This document shows positions 1 to 10,243 of a stretch of DNA of 64,000 nucleotides, piece by piece; the stretch's first letter is position 1; each line of letters opens with the position of its first letter. The DNA lies in NCBI GenBank assembly GCA_020744425.1, contig JAGMUV010000022.1, forward strand, positions 868,001 through 932,000, given 5' to 3'. The stretch is from Dactylonectria macrodidyma (Eukaryota; Ascomycota; Sordariomycetes; Hypocreales; Nectriaceae). The notes beneath the pieces were generated by a model. It saw nothing but the letters and a program-made list of their open reading frames with translations. It did no database searches and was not told the origin of the DNA. The position numbers were made by a program, and so were the translations under genes.

Positions 1-479
1 CGGTACTGATGCCAAACGGGATTTCGGCCCCAGACTCCGTTTCTTCCGCCCAGAGCCCCTAAAATAAAACCCGGTATCAATATTGTATACGCCAGAGTCT
101 GAGAAATGAGGGACCAGGAATGAGCTGATGGAGAGTTTCTTGAACGGAATATGTGGGATCGGGATGAATCTAGCTGAATTTGGTCATGTAACCGCACCTT
201 GGAAACATTGTCGACTTCAATCATCATGAATACAGTGGGATGCAATACGTTTGAATCCAACCCAAGGTACCTGAAAACTGATCTAGCCTTTTCTGGTCGG
301 GGTCCCATAGGCACACGCCTAGGCGCGCCTCCACTCGTGCACGCGTAGGCGACTCCCAATAGGCGCAGTCATTTTGCGCGCCCAGGCGCCAGTGTATCAG
401 TCGCCTTGGCCGAACCCTCCCGTCTGACACCAACCCGGCAGCTGCCTAATAACTCGCCAGGGTTCTAGCCTGATGGGTT
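1..479. other. No gene recognised
   Basis: I see no convincing coding sequence, RNA gene or repeat boundary upstream of the HET reading frame. The short open frames here have no recognisable motif. Confidence 0.5.
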
Positions 480-1712
480 ATGATCAAGTCTCAGACGCTC
501 CTGCCGGCTCTCACCTCACTGCTATGTTGCATCCTGCCTCCATTGCAAAAATATAAACCTAAATCTTCTGCATCACCTCGCAGTATGGGAGCTTCTACTT
601 ATGCATTCGAGCCCTTAGCCGGCCCTCATGAGATCCGACTGTTACACCTAGCCCCTGGCAAAGGTAATGACCCCCTGTGTGGTAGACTTGAACACGTCAG
701 ATTACTCTGCAGCCAGCCGTACGAAGCACTGTCGTATGAATGGGGAAACCCACAGAAGAAACACAGAGTCGCGCTTGATGACGGCTCCACAGTTCATGTC
801 ACCGAATCCCTGTACCATGCATTACGAGATATCCGATACGAAGTTGGAAGTAGGGTAGTCTGGGCGGACGCGATTTCTATCAACCAGGAAGATACCAGGG
901 AACGGCAACAGCAAGTCTCAATAATGGGATCTATCTATCGCAAGGCTACCCAAGTTATAACTTACATCGGCCCCGAAACGGATGATAGTTTCCTTGCAAT
1001 TGCCTTCGCACACGATCTACGCCAATATGCCACGTCCCGAAGCGGAGCATTGGATCCCAGACTTCAGTCTGCCGACGAGCTCCTCAATATTGGGCTGCCT
1101 CCAACATTCGACCCACGCTGGAAAGCCCTCCGTGGATTAATTCTGAGAAGTTGGGTTCGTCAATCCTCTATTGCCCGTGTGATACCACAAGCTAACAGCG
1201 TTTGGCAAAAGGCCAGTCGATGCTGGTGTGCTCAAGAGTTTCTTCTTAATGAGAACGTCACGATGATGTGTGGACGAATAGAAGCTCCTGATTGGCAGCT
1301 CATTCCAGACATTGTGCAACTTGTCTTCAATCGATCACTTCCAATGTTCTGTCTCCCGAATTCGTCAGAGGATCCTAATTGCCTGAGGGAATGTCTTGTG
1401 TCCCTCCGGCGTTTGCGCCTGTCCATCGCCTACCAGGGGTGCCAGCCCGACCTTCTCAATTTACTCCAAATTCACATCCGTTACGGGCCACAGATCCCAG
1501 GGACAAAGTCTATTCTCTGCTGGGACTGGCAGATGACCGCGACGACTTGGCATTGCCAATTGATTAACTTGAGCAAGGCGTCCATTGGGCGCGTTTGGTT
1601 CCTTAGCATCAATTGGCTGGTGCAGAGGGCTGCTGGGAGGAGTCGTGTGTTGGGCAGGGGAAGGGTGGAATGGCTGGACCAAATGGGAAGCCATGGCGAT
1701 CAGGCAAGATGA
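480..1712 (+). pseudogene. HET-domain (heterokaryon incompatibility) gene, frameshifted
   Basis: HET domains mediate programmed cell death after fusion of incompatible fungal hyphae. The frame carries the typical sequence signatures: EIRLLHLAPG near the start, YEALSYEWG, then WADAISINQEDTRERQQQV, followed by a conserved Trp/Cys segment (CWCAQEFLL). The start may be 480 or the in-frame ATG at 585, which sits just before the conserved part. At about 1485-1488 the family motif ATDPRDKVYSLLGLADD continues only in another frame, which looks like loss of one G from a G run. That second frame stops at 1565-1567, and the first frame resumes with a plausible continuation, so a second one-base change probably lies there. 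I infer a recently broken gene. The HET assignment is strong; whether a shortened protein is made is unknown. Confidence 0.8.
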
Positions 1713-3639
1713 TGAGATGTGTTATTGACAAGATAAATGTTGCTGTGATTGAATGTGTGAGTGTCTTATCTTCATTCTCGGGGGGGTATCTCCTATTCTT
1801 ATATTTTCGCAGCACCGGCTCTGAGCCGAAGATTGTTCCAAGCAAAGCAATATCTATCGCAGCCCACAGTCGGCTCCCCACCATCCCGGGGTCTTTCCCT
1901 TTCTTAGCAGGGATTAAAACGGGCTGGGATAGTTCATCTACACCTCCAACACCGATGTGGACACAGGCCGCATCATGCATGTCCATAGCATGTATGTACG
2001 CGAACGGCTATTGCACGGCCAACAAAGAATGATCATCACAGAGACCTACTCATCCGACGAGCTGCAGGTATTCAAACAGGGGCTGCGTGTATAGGTCGAC
2101 CCTGATACCCCCCTTTTCCCACAAAGAGGCGTTGCCGATGGCTACGCAACCCGTATCATGCACGTTCATAGCACGCATACACGCTAGTGACTGTTTGCAA
2201 CCAACACGGATGACCATCACGGCTCTCCAGCATGCATATTCACTGTTCTACGTGTCTCCAATCATTAGAGACAGGCACCGGGCCGCGACGCATGGGTCTG
2301 CGCGCGCAAAGTGATGCCGGCCATGTCTTGCATTAGACTTGATGTTAGGTCACTCCCGGATGGGATTTCCAGTTCCAAGGAGGAAGTCAGAGTCGCCTGT
2401 AGCCGGAAGACATATATGAGGGGCATCTCCCATTTTATATGAGAGACAACATCTTGGGACCGTACCTCCTGACTTTGGAAATTGATTACGGCACTATCTA
2501 TTCTTCAGTCCGTCTTGCTATAATCTTGAATCGTTTCGATCGTCTGGAAGGTGTCGCTAGTGAAGATACCAGAGTCTACGTCTCCCACCCCCCCTCCACT
2601 TCCGCCTCCATTCACAGCGGTCGTCAGCTTCTCTTGGTCACCCACGGGGGGGTTGGGTGGGGTTGGATCAGCTTTTCGTGGTTACTCGGACATTTCGAGT
2701 TGCCAAGGTGTCTATCCGGTCAGTGGCTACTCTGTGAAGGAGGAACCCAAAACTTACTCGTTTATATTTGTGTACAATAGACCATGAGATTGATGCAGGA
2801 TCAGGACTTGCACTGCCAAATAACTCGTCAGGGAGCCTTCCTTTATAACACTCAACGTCCTCCATCCTTAACCACAGACACGGCCTGTTTGCTCCGCCTG
2901 GAATTTCAGTTCGTTTATGCAAGTGATCGGAGCCGTCCCCATGGCAAGCCGTCAGGACTACAGGGCGGCGTTGGCCAAATATGACATGCACTTTCCATGA
3001 GAATATCAGCCCGGTCAGCAAAGTGGTCGCATGCGTCTGTCCAATTGGGACATATGTTCCCCTCCCTAACCCCTACCACGCACTATCGACAGCTCATGCA
3101 TTAGCCATTAATCGATGAGTTGTGATGATCTACGGTTAGAGCCGACCATGCAGAGGTAATCACACTCGAACAACGGACCACTATCCCGGTGAGGTTGTTG
3201 GTCGATAACTCGCCCTTGGTCGCCCCCGGAAGTACGAATTGGTCTCATTGAGGTCGACTCTATCTGCAGCAAGACACGGTCATGGAGAAACGAGCTGCAA
3301 AGAACCATCAAGCTTCAAGCCATCAAAGGCAGTGCGCACACCTATTTTGTCCTAGTTTGACTTTCATGTGGTTGCTCGTGTCTCGGCCAAAGCTGCAGCA
3401 CAGACGCCGCCGCGTGTATTGCAATCGCTTCCTGTTGGACGATCTCGCACGATTGCTATGCAGGCCAGAGTGAACTCCAAGGCACTGCAATCCCCCCACT
3501 CCGTATGTGACTTATTATCCCAGCCCGTCACGCTAAGATGAGTACGGCAGGCTATAGGGGTCACTGTTGCAAAACCCCCAAAATCACCACGCAGGTGCCG
3601 TTGTAAGTGGGGCGGTCAGCTAAGCCCCTGATCCGTAAG
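1713..3639. other. Unassigned region with a degenerate internal duplication
   Basis: No gene family recognised. Segments around 1955-2035 and 2131-2220 are related to each other: both contain a block like catcatgcatgtccatagca/tatcatgcacgttcatagca followed by a second similar block. This suggests an old tandem duplication. The rest (2250-3639) has only short open frames without motifs. Confidence 0.35.
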
Positions 3640-4851
3640 TGGGTATCCTGACTTAATCAAAGCTCTGTACGGGCTTCGAAGATCCCCTCTTCTTTGGCAA
3701 AAAGACCTGACCGAGACCCTCCAAAAGCTAGGTCTTTCGATCTGTACGGAAGACCCCTGTATCGCTAGGAATGACTGGGTCACAGTCTTCTTCTTTGTGG
3801 ATGACATAGTCCTGCTGTATCGCAAGACGCATCAGCTAGCGGTTAACGATCTGATCAAACGACTGAAACAACGGTACAAAATGCAGGATCTTGGGGACCT
3901 ACAGTGGTTCCTAGGGTTCAGGGTCATACGGGACAGGAAAAACAGGAAGCTTTGGCTCTGTCAGGACTCGTACCTAGAAAGCCTAGTAACCCGGTTCCAA
4001 CTGGCCCCTCGGGAGACCTTCCTGGGAAGCCCGTTTCCTAGCTCCCTGGTCCCTAGCCCGGGACAAGCCTCTAGGGACCAAATCCGTCTCTACCAACAGA
4101 AAATCGGCTCTATCAACTACGCGGCTGTCATGACCCGGCCGGACATAGCCTTCGCAGCTTCCAAGCTAGCGGAACACATGCTCAACCCATCAGACCACCA
4201 TCATCAGGCCGCTGACCGCGTTATCCAATACCTCTTTGCAACCCGGCATCTAGCTGTTCAATACAGCGGAAAAGGGGACCAACAGCCAGGACCTAGAGAC
4301 CTAGATGTTCGAGTCAGCAGCCCGGCTAGCAGAGAGCTAGAAATCTCGTCAGATGCTGCTTTTGCAGATGATCAAGAGACTCGGAAGTCATCCCAGGGAT
4401 CCCTGATATCCCTATTCGGAGGGGTAATCAGCTGGAAAGCCGGAAAACAACAGACAGTCACAACCTCGTCTACTGAGGCCGAATTGCTAGCTTTTACCTA
4501 CACAGCTAAGGAGGTCATAGCAACCCAACGGCTATTCCAACAGCTATCTCTTCAGCTAGACCACAAACCCGTCATTGAGTGTGCAATCAGCAGACTATAC
4601 GGCTCGTGACTCTGGAAATCCCTAGGATCAAAACCGCCCTCAAGCACGTCGACGTCCACAGCTGCTGGGCTAGACAGACCTATCAGGAAGGGACCTTCCT
4701 AGTGGAATACACACCAACAGCCCAGATGAAGGCAGACGGCCTGACCAAGCCGCTGCCTAGGCAGAAATTCGAGACCTTCATCAAGCAACTAGGTCTCATA
4801 GATATCAGGGCTATGATCGACTCATCCGTCGAGTCAGACCCGGAAGACTAG
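3640..4851 (+). pseudogene. Copia (Ty1) pol 3' fragment: reverse transcriptase C-terminus and RNase H
   Basis: The frame opens near 3645 with the RT motif LIKALYGLRRSPLLW. It passes the catalytic FVDD motif (FFFVDDIVLLYR, about 3790-3820), then DLGDLQWFLGFRV, and ends with a Copia RNase H (DAAFADD, SSTEAELLAFTYTAKE, HVDVHSCW, KADGLTKPLP). The first frame ends at 4609 while the conserved sequence continues in another frame from about 4579. The junction fits loss of one A near 4580. Everything upstream of the RT palm (gag, protease, integrase) is missing, so this is a truncated element whose right side is intact to its LTR. It cannot be autonomous. Confidence 0.88.
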
Positions 4852-4933
4852 GACCTAGCCTAAACCTCCCTCTCTGTGGCCTCCCTCTGCTATCAGCCCT
4901 CTCGGAATAGCTTCATTTCCATCCTTTCCATCG

Positions 4934-4947
4934 AAAATGGGGGGGTA
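4934..4947 (+). other. Polypurine tract of Copia element
   Basis: A purine run (aaaatgggggggta) lies immediately before the LTR start. This is the expected plus-strand primer position in LTR retrotransposons. Confidence 0.7.
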
Positions 4948-5252
4948 TGTCAGACGGACTGATAGGAAAGCTAGTTGTGCATAGGGCCGGATCGATATAG
5001 TGTTTTCCTTTGAACCTAGAAAGAGACTTCAAACCTAGTCCACCCTCAACAACCTAGACAGACCTCAACAACCTAGATGACCCTCAACGCCTAGATAGAC
5101 GGCTTGTGACGGCATCATCAGATCAAGGGTGTCCAGATCAGCCGGATCATTAGGGATAAATAGCTAGCTTCCTTCCCCCCTAGACAGAGAAAAAAAAAGA
5201 CAAGATCTTCCATCGTCACTAAGCTGTCTCAACCACTCCTTCCTGTCTGAAA
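4948..5252 (+). mobile_element. 3' LTR of the Copia fragment
   Basis: Starts TGTCAGACGG directly after the polypurine tract and ends near CTGTCTGAAA. It is clearly related over its full length to the solo LTR at 23597-23862: shared blocks include cctttgaacctaga, cagccggatc, agggataaa and agacaagatct. Length is about 305 bp; the extra length relative to the solo copy is a repeated caacctaga block near 5045-5090. The right end abuts the tyrosine-recombinase-like gene. Confidence 0.82.
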
Positions 5253-5313
5253 GGCTCCATGGCAGCCACACACACGGTAGCTTCAACGGCTCAACAAAGT
5301 TCGGGAAAAGCAT

Positions 5314-7128
5314 ATGATCGAGGGTTCGCAATCGCCACTCGCGGAGCTATATAACCTCCGCAACTTCGGCTGTTATCACGCGCAAACCGAGCCGCCTCCA
5401 TTCCTACTCCACTGGAGCGATGATGGCAACACTGTTTCTTATGGAGATGATTTACAGCTTACTATGCAAGAGTTCCGGGCACTACCGGAATACCTCATCA
5501 CTCAGGCAGAGGGACTTTGCGAAAGGTTGATGTCTGGATTAGAGCCTGACCTGGATCTATCTCAGATCAAGAACAGTATGACGAACCGAGAGCCAGGCTA
5601 TTAATTCTTGAAGCATCCTGACAATGGTCCCGCCAATGCATACCAAGAGCTCTTCATTCAAGCATGTACTCAGGGGCTATCCATGCACGGCCAGTGGAGC
5701 TGGAACGCTCTCACATCCTATATCCAGGACACGAAGACACTCGAAGAGCTCCTTCTGAGCAGCCTCTTTGCCGCGTGCGGCCAATCACCTCGACTGCGAG
5801 ATCTACTGAGCCTTCAAAGTGAAAACAGCACTTCAGCAGCCCGCGGTATCTTCATATGGAACGACTTCGTCATCTACGTTCTGCCGCATCATAAGGCCAA
5901 GAATTCAACAGACAGAGAGTTCTATATTGTACGCTTCCTGCCTATTCGATTAGGAATAGTTATGCTGAAGTATCTTATTTATATTCGTCGAGTAGCGGCT
6001 CTACTGCAGAGAGAACGGCTCGGGAATCCTGACCCGGATTGCCCGACAACACCGCGATCTCTACTCTTCCAGTCTGACGGTAGAGCATGGGTGCCCTCCC
6101 GACTTACAGTGGCACTAAAAGCCGCTACTTGCCGAATATGGCAGCATGAGGTTAACGCGCGGGTATATCGCCAGCTTGTTATTGGAATCACGGAGAAGCA
6201 TGTGCGGGAGGCGCATTCGCCTATCAATCAATACGATGATCGAAGCCTGGATGCTGATCTGAATGTTGCCTTTGCTTGGCAGGGCGGACATCGCCCTTTA
6301 CAACGTGGAATAACATATGGCCTTGATGGCGCTTATCCACATCAGCTCCAGCCGGCCCTCTTACGCGCATATGAATGGGCATCTACCCGATGGCATGAAT
6401 TCATTCATCAACCAAGCAAGAAGGTGCCATGCGAGCGGAAGCCAACATCTCCTTCTAATAACTCTCGCGGCCAAAAGAGGCGCTCTTCCATGTCCTTGCT
6501 GAACCAACTGAATTCACCACAAGGAGGCTCTAAGAAACGCCAGAAGACCTCTACGACAAGTATGGTGGTCCTACCGTCATTAACAGGGCAGTCTTCACTG
6601 ATTGATCAGCACCACTCCTCTTTACATTTGGAAGGCCTCGTATCCATTATACACCAATACCATATTCTGGTATGCAGGCTCTGCCATATCGCAGCTCGAC
6701 CCGGCAACAGTATTGAACATCACTTCCGCGGCATGCATAGATTGAAAGGGGAAAAATTGCAACAAATAAAGGTCTTCTGTTCCGGTTGGTCATTTGCAGA
6801 TGCATGGGAGGTGAAATTGCCACAGAATTTCAGCAAGGCTATACCAGAGCTGCCAGTGTATGCAGGCTATAGCTGTAAGTTGTGTGATTACTTAACGATT
6901 AGTCGAGATCGAATAATGGACCATAAAAGGAAGGTCAAGCACCAAGCAGGGTCAGATAAAGTAGTGATTTGGAAGAGCGTATGGTTGCAGACGTTTACTA
7001 AAGGTGGGCATGTAAGATATTGGATAGTATTAGAGGATGAAAAGCGGCGGATAGGAACTGCAGTGAATGGAAGAGGCGAGCATATGGCAGGGATATCAGG
7101 ACGGGGATTGCTAGTTCCAAGTGGATAG
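5314..7128 (+). pseudogene. Tyrosine-recombinase-like protein with OrsD-like zinc domain, one internal stop
   Basis: Two frames in register (5314-5604 and 5608-7128) are separated only by TAA at 5602-5604. Residues below are counted from 5608. SPRLRDLLSL (R62/R64) and HHKAK (K96/K98) are followed by VYRQLVIGITEKHV (R188) and QGGHRPLQRGITYGLDG. In the last block H228 and Y237 keep the nine-residue H-to-Y spacing of tyrosine recombinases. This R..K..R..GH..Y order is my basis for the call. C-terminal residues 350-446 carry two Cys2/His2-like pairs (C356/C359, H371/H377; C423/C426, H439/H445), resembling the OrsD-like domain of fungal proteins often linked to RecQ-type helicases. The N-terminus is cut at the Copia LTR (5252). 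AT-rich sequence follows the stop. Recombination activity is inferred, not shown. Confidence 0.6.
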
Positions 7129-7461
7129 CTGTAGGTAATATAGACTGTAGGGTAAATAAGGTAAGCTAAAAAGATATAATACTATAGGGAGGCATATCAG
7201 GGCAGTATTATTTGGTTTAGGCAGAGGTATAGAGTTGCTTAGAGTTTGTATATATGAGGAGGAGTTTGAGATCTGCAGATTGTTACTATAGGGTCAAAAG
7301 GATTATTTTCTACACTTTATATTACTATGATATATAAATGCGTTGGGGTTAACAATGTGATAGGAGATAGGGCGTCTTAGATGCGCCGATTCAGGCTATT
7401 GCAGTAATTAGTAGACCTTAAAGAGTGTACTAATAGAAGAAGTATATACGATGATAAAGGC
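7129..7461. other. AT-rich 3' flank of the recombinase-like gene
   Basis: No gene seen. AT-rich sequence follows the stop codon and resembles in style the stretch at 9495-9691 on the other side of the nested elements. The two may once have been one continuous 3' region. Confidence 0.4.
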
Positions 7462-7779
7462 TAACGTACTTGATAAGTGAGTGGGCCAAACAAGCGAGTG
7501 ACGTGTATGATAAGCTTATGTCACAAACAAGTATATGTCACACCTATACTGTACAGCTAAAAGTGTAAATTTTAGAATTTCTAAAACAGGAGATTTAATT
7601 ATTAGATTTCTAGAAAATTAATGGTAGATTCTTTAGAAAAAAAGTCATAAGTGTCAGATTGTGGCACATATACTCAATCGATAAGAGAAGCTGTTACATC
7701 AGTAGCGGCGCTACGTTTTTGGTGTAATGGTTTATCTCACAATTAAGAGTCTCACTGCCTCAACCCATTTTAATATCTT

Positions 7780-8040
7780 TTGAATCCCTCTATTATATCT
7801 ATGATGCTGCATAGAAAATCCCAGAAAGAAGGTCTTACAGCTACTCTTATAAAACCCGGGGACTTCCCGGACTGGGAGCACGAATTCCTTCTTCAGGTTG
7901 ACCTTCTAGGTCTGCAACAGCACCTCAAAAGGAAGATTTTCCTTGAAGAGGAACCGGCCTTCCCAGATATTAGAAGACGCAAATACACCAAGAAGCGGCT
8001 GACCGCGTCATCCACTACCTCACACACACAAAGAACCTAG
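7780..8040 (+). pseudogene. Copia gag N-terminal remnant
   Basis: The frame contains TLIKPGDFPDWEHEFLLQ and LEEEPAFPDIRR, a pattern I associate with gag N-termini of fungal Copia elements. It then runs into RNase H-region sequence read in the wrong frame. The deletion junction is near 7990, where sequence matching AADRVIHYL of the RNase H region begins. Non-functional. Confidence 0.65.
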
Positions 8041-8585
8041 CCCTATCCTTCGGAGGGCCCGGCGGTCTCAGCATTGCTAGCGATGCCTCTTTTGCTGACA
8101 ACACAACTGATCGGAAGAGCTCGCAGGCATATACCATCAAGCTGTTCAACGGACTGATCGGATGGAGAGCCAACAAACAAGACACAGTCACAACATCAAC
8201 AACAGAAGCAGAGCTCCTAGCCCTAGCACAGGCAGCTAAGGAATCTCTCTTTGTGAGCCGACTGCTCAAGGAGCTGACAGTTCAACTGGATGACTTGACT
8301 ATCCAGATTGACTGCGATAACACTCAGACCATCAACCTCGTGACGGCTGAGATAGCTACTTTGAGGACCAAGTTGCGGCATGTTGATATCCACAATCACT
8401 GGCTCAGACAGGAGGTTCAAAGAGGGAAAATTCAAGTCAAATACGTCAAATCAACAGACATAGTCGCAGATGGCCTGACGAAAGCACTTCCAGCCGGAAA
8501 ATGGAACCGCTTTTTACATCAACTTGGATTAGAAGACGTTAGGAAGAGGCTCCAGAAGGACGAAGAAGGGCTTCAGACTCAATGA
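7992..8585 (+). pseudogene. Copia RNase H remnant
   Basis: Carries DASFADNTTDRKSSQ, TTEAELLALAQAAKE, DCDNTQTINLV, LRHVDIHNHWLRQ and VADGLTKALP, the ordered landmarks of a Copia RNase H domain. The core acidic residues (D of DASFAD, E of TTEAEL, D of DCDN) are present. It ends with a stop shortly before the LTR. The protein differs from the RNase H at 4330-4851, so two Copia families are present. Confidence 0.75.
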
Positions 8586-8609
8586 GAAGTCATTGAATCT
8601 GAGGGGGTG

Positions 8610-8797
8610 TGTCAGATATGTCAGAAGCGAAAGTTGCCACCTATTGCCACCTATTGCCACCTATTGCCACGAGGCTTAGCAATCAGCTTCTAGCTGATTC
8701 TATACAGAAGAGAAAGAGTATATAAAGCTTGCCCTGAAACCTCAAGGCATAGGCGGCAAGGACAGAATACACAATTTTTACACCCTAATATTTGACA
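8610..8797 (+). repeat. Right LTR of the deleted Copia element
   Basis: 188 bp from TGTCAGATATG to ATATTTGACA, directly after a purine tract (tgagggggtg). It contains four adjacent copies of a ten-base unit, cctattgcca (about 8637-8676), and a TATA-like box (gtatataaagc, about 8718). The unit-number repeat could vary between copies. Confidence 0.8.
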
Positions 8798-9494
8798 ATA
8801 AGAGAGTAATTTTTATAAACTTTTAGCTAATTTATTAAGCCTTTAAAATATAAATTTAAGAAGAAAAACAGTGTGAATATGCTTTTTCTTAACAGCTTTA
8901 TAAATAAAAATAAATAAAATATAGTAAAATTTCTTTATATTATTTCATATTTAATTAACCTTAATTCTGATTTTTAGCTTTTTTAGGCTTAGTTTCGATT
9001 TTTAGCAATTTCTTTAAAATCGCGATTTAAGGTGAAAATTCAAGTGTGACACATACTTGTCTGTGACATAAGCTTATCATGTACGTTGGGCCACTTTGAA
9101 ATTTCCTAGCATTTACACCTTAAATGAAAATATCTTTAAAATATTCTCTAAAATTCAAACTAAGAGTAAAATAGCTAATATTATAGAAATAGCTCTATTA
9201 TATATTAAAAAATAAATATAAATTTTCTTAGCTTTTTTAAAAAATTACTTAATAAGCTATATTAAAAATCCTTATTCGCACTGTATACCTAGCTATTTCT
9301 ATATAAAGGAATTTTTTTAAAAATTTAAAAAAATTATTATATAGTTTTCTTTTTAATTAAATAATTAAAATTATTTTTATTTTATTTTTAATAATTAAAT
9401 AGCTAGTTTTAAATATTTAAAGTTTGGCTCTTTTTAGTGCACAGTATTCGTGGCCCACTCGCTTGTTTGGCCCACTCACTTATCAAGTACGTTA

Positions 9495-9691
9495 TAGTAA
9501 AAGTAAATATAATATTTTACATCCATAGATTGGTATTATAAAAGAATGGGAGGATTTTAACTATTATATAAATGGAAGAGGTATAAGTTACATAATTAAA
9601 AAGGCTAATATAGAAATAGATTGAGTGTTTACGATTTATAGATTATTGTTATAGGAGGACTAGTAGATTGTAAACACTATATTAAGAAGAG
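9495..9691. other. AT-rich spacer
   Basis: No gene or repeat boundary seen. It probably continues the AT-rich 3' flank of the recombinase-like gene beyond the nested elements. Confidence 0.35.
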
Positions 9692-10243
9692 TAGTGCTAT
9701 TCGGGCTGTATGATATTGCTATCCGGGCTGTGTTGAAAAATCCGCTTGCCTAAAGAGGAAATCTATTACATAACCTGATTAGTCTAGCCATATCGGGAAA
9801 GGCCTGTACCCACGTGACCACCCTCGCTTACAACTCTGGCATACCGGGGAGCAATTTCTATCATTCCAGACCTTGTAACATCACCCTATTCCTTGCAATT
9901 GAAGGTATCGCGATAGCTTCAATTACGCAGTCGCGGCTGCCTTACAACACCACCCTCGCGGCTGCAATGCCCTCAATTGCACGGTCGCGATAGCTTCAAT
10001 TGACACGCCAATCAGCCGGAACATTAGTCAGACCGACGGAAATGCATTTTTTCAACGATTTGGCCGTAGCCGGGCCCGCGGGCTGGTAGATTTCAATTGA
10101 ACTGCTTGACATTATTCATATCCTCCTACTGACACTGTAATTTTGGTGTGATGGGAAGCATTGGCTGAATGCAGTTGAAAAATTACGTGGTCATGTGATT
10201 AATACAGCCCGGATAGCAATATCATACAGCCCGAATAGCACTA
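9692..10243. mobile_element. MITE with perfect 40-bp terminal inverted repeats
   Basis: 9692-9731 is the exact reverse complement of 10204-10243, beginning TAGTGCTATTCGGGC. Each end carries TA, consistent with a Tc1/mariner-type target site. Each terminal repeat is itself built from two near-copies of a 14-bp unit (GCTATTCGGGCTGT / GCTATCCGGGCTGT). The interior (552 bp total) has short direct repeats (tcgcgatagcttcaattg-like) and no open frame, so it must be moved by another element's transposase. Confidence 0.88.

Larger units (their letters stand above)
7652..8797 (+). mobile_element. Internally deleted Copia element with 5-bp target duplication
   Basis: Termini are TGTCAGA...TTTGACA, flanked by ATAAG at 7647-7651 and again at 8798-8802. 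The interior keeps only a gag N-terminus (7780-7990) and an RNase H C-terminus (about 7990-8585), with protease, integrase and RT deleted. The left LTR appears almost entirely lost: only its first eight bases match the right LTR. The right LTR is intact. The exact target duplication shows that the insertion ends are original and that the deletion is internal. Confidence 0.8.
7501..9086. mobile_element. Inner pogo-type element inserted in the terminal repeat of the outer element
   Basis: The left end (7501-7543) and the reverse complement of the right end (about 9044-9086) match with a few transition differences; both contain ATGATAAGCTTATGTCAC. The insertion splits the outer terminal repeat at GAGTG/GGCCAC, and TG is present on both sides. 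The first 120 bp also resemble 54309-54430, so this family has at least two copies here. No transposase is left. A deleted Copia element sits inside. Confidence 0.7.
7462..9494. mobile_element. Outer pogo-type element/MITE with 39-bp visible terminal inverted repeats
   Basis: The left end at 7462-7500 begins TAACGTACTTGATAAG and matches perfectly the reverse complement of 9456-9494. A TA is present at both tips, as expected for Tc1/mariner-pogo superfamily target duplication. The left repeat is interrupted after 7500 by another element. Its missing continuation (TGGGCCAC) reappears at about 9087, so the full left repeat was about 46 bp. The interior is AT-rich, with no transposase seen. I infer a non-autonomous element. 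Confidence 0.75.
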
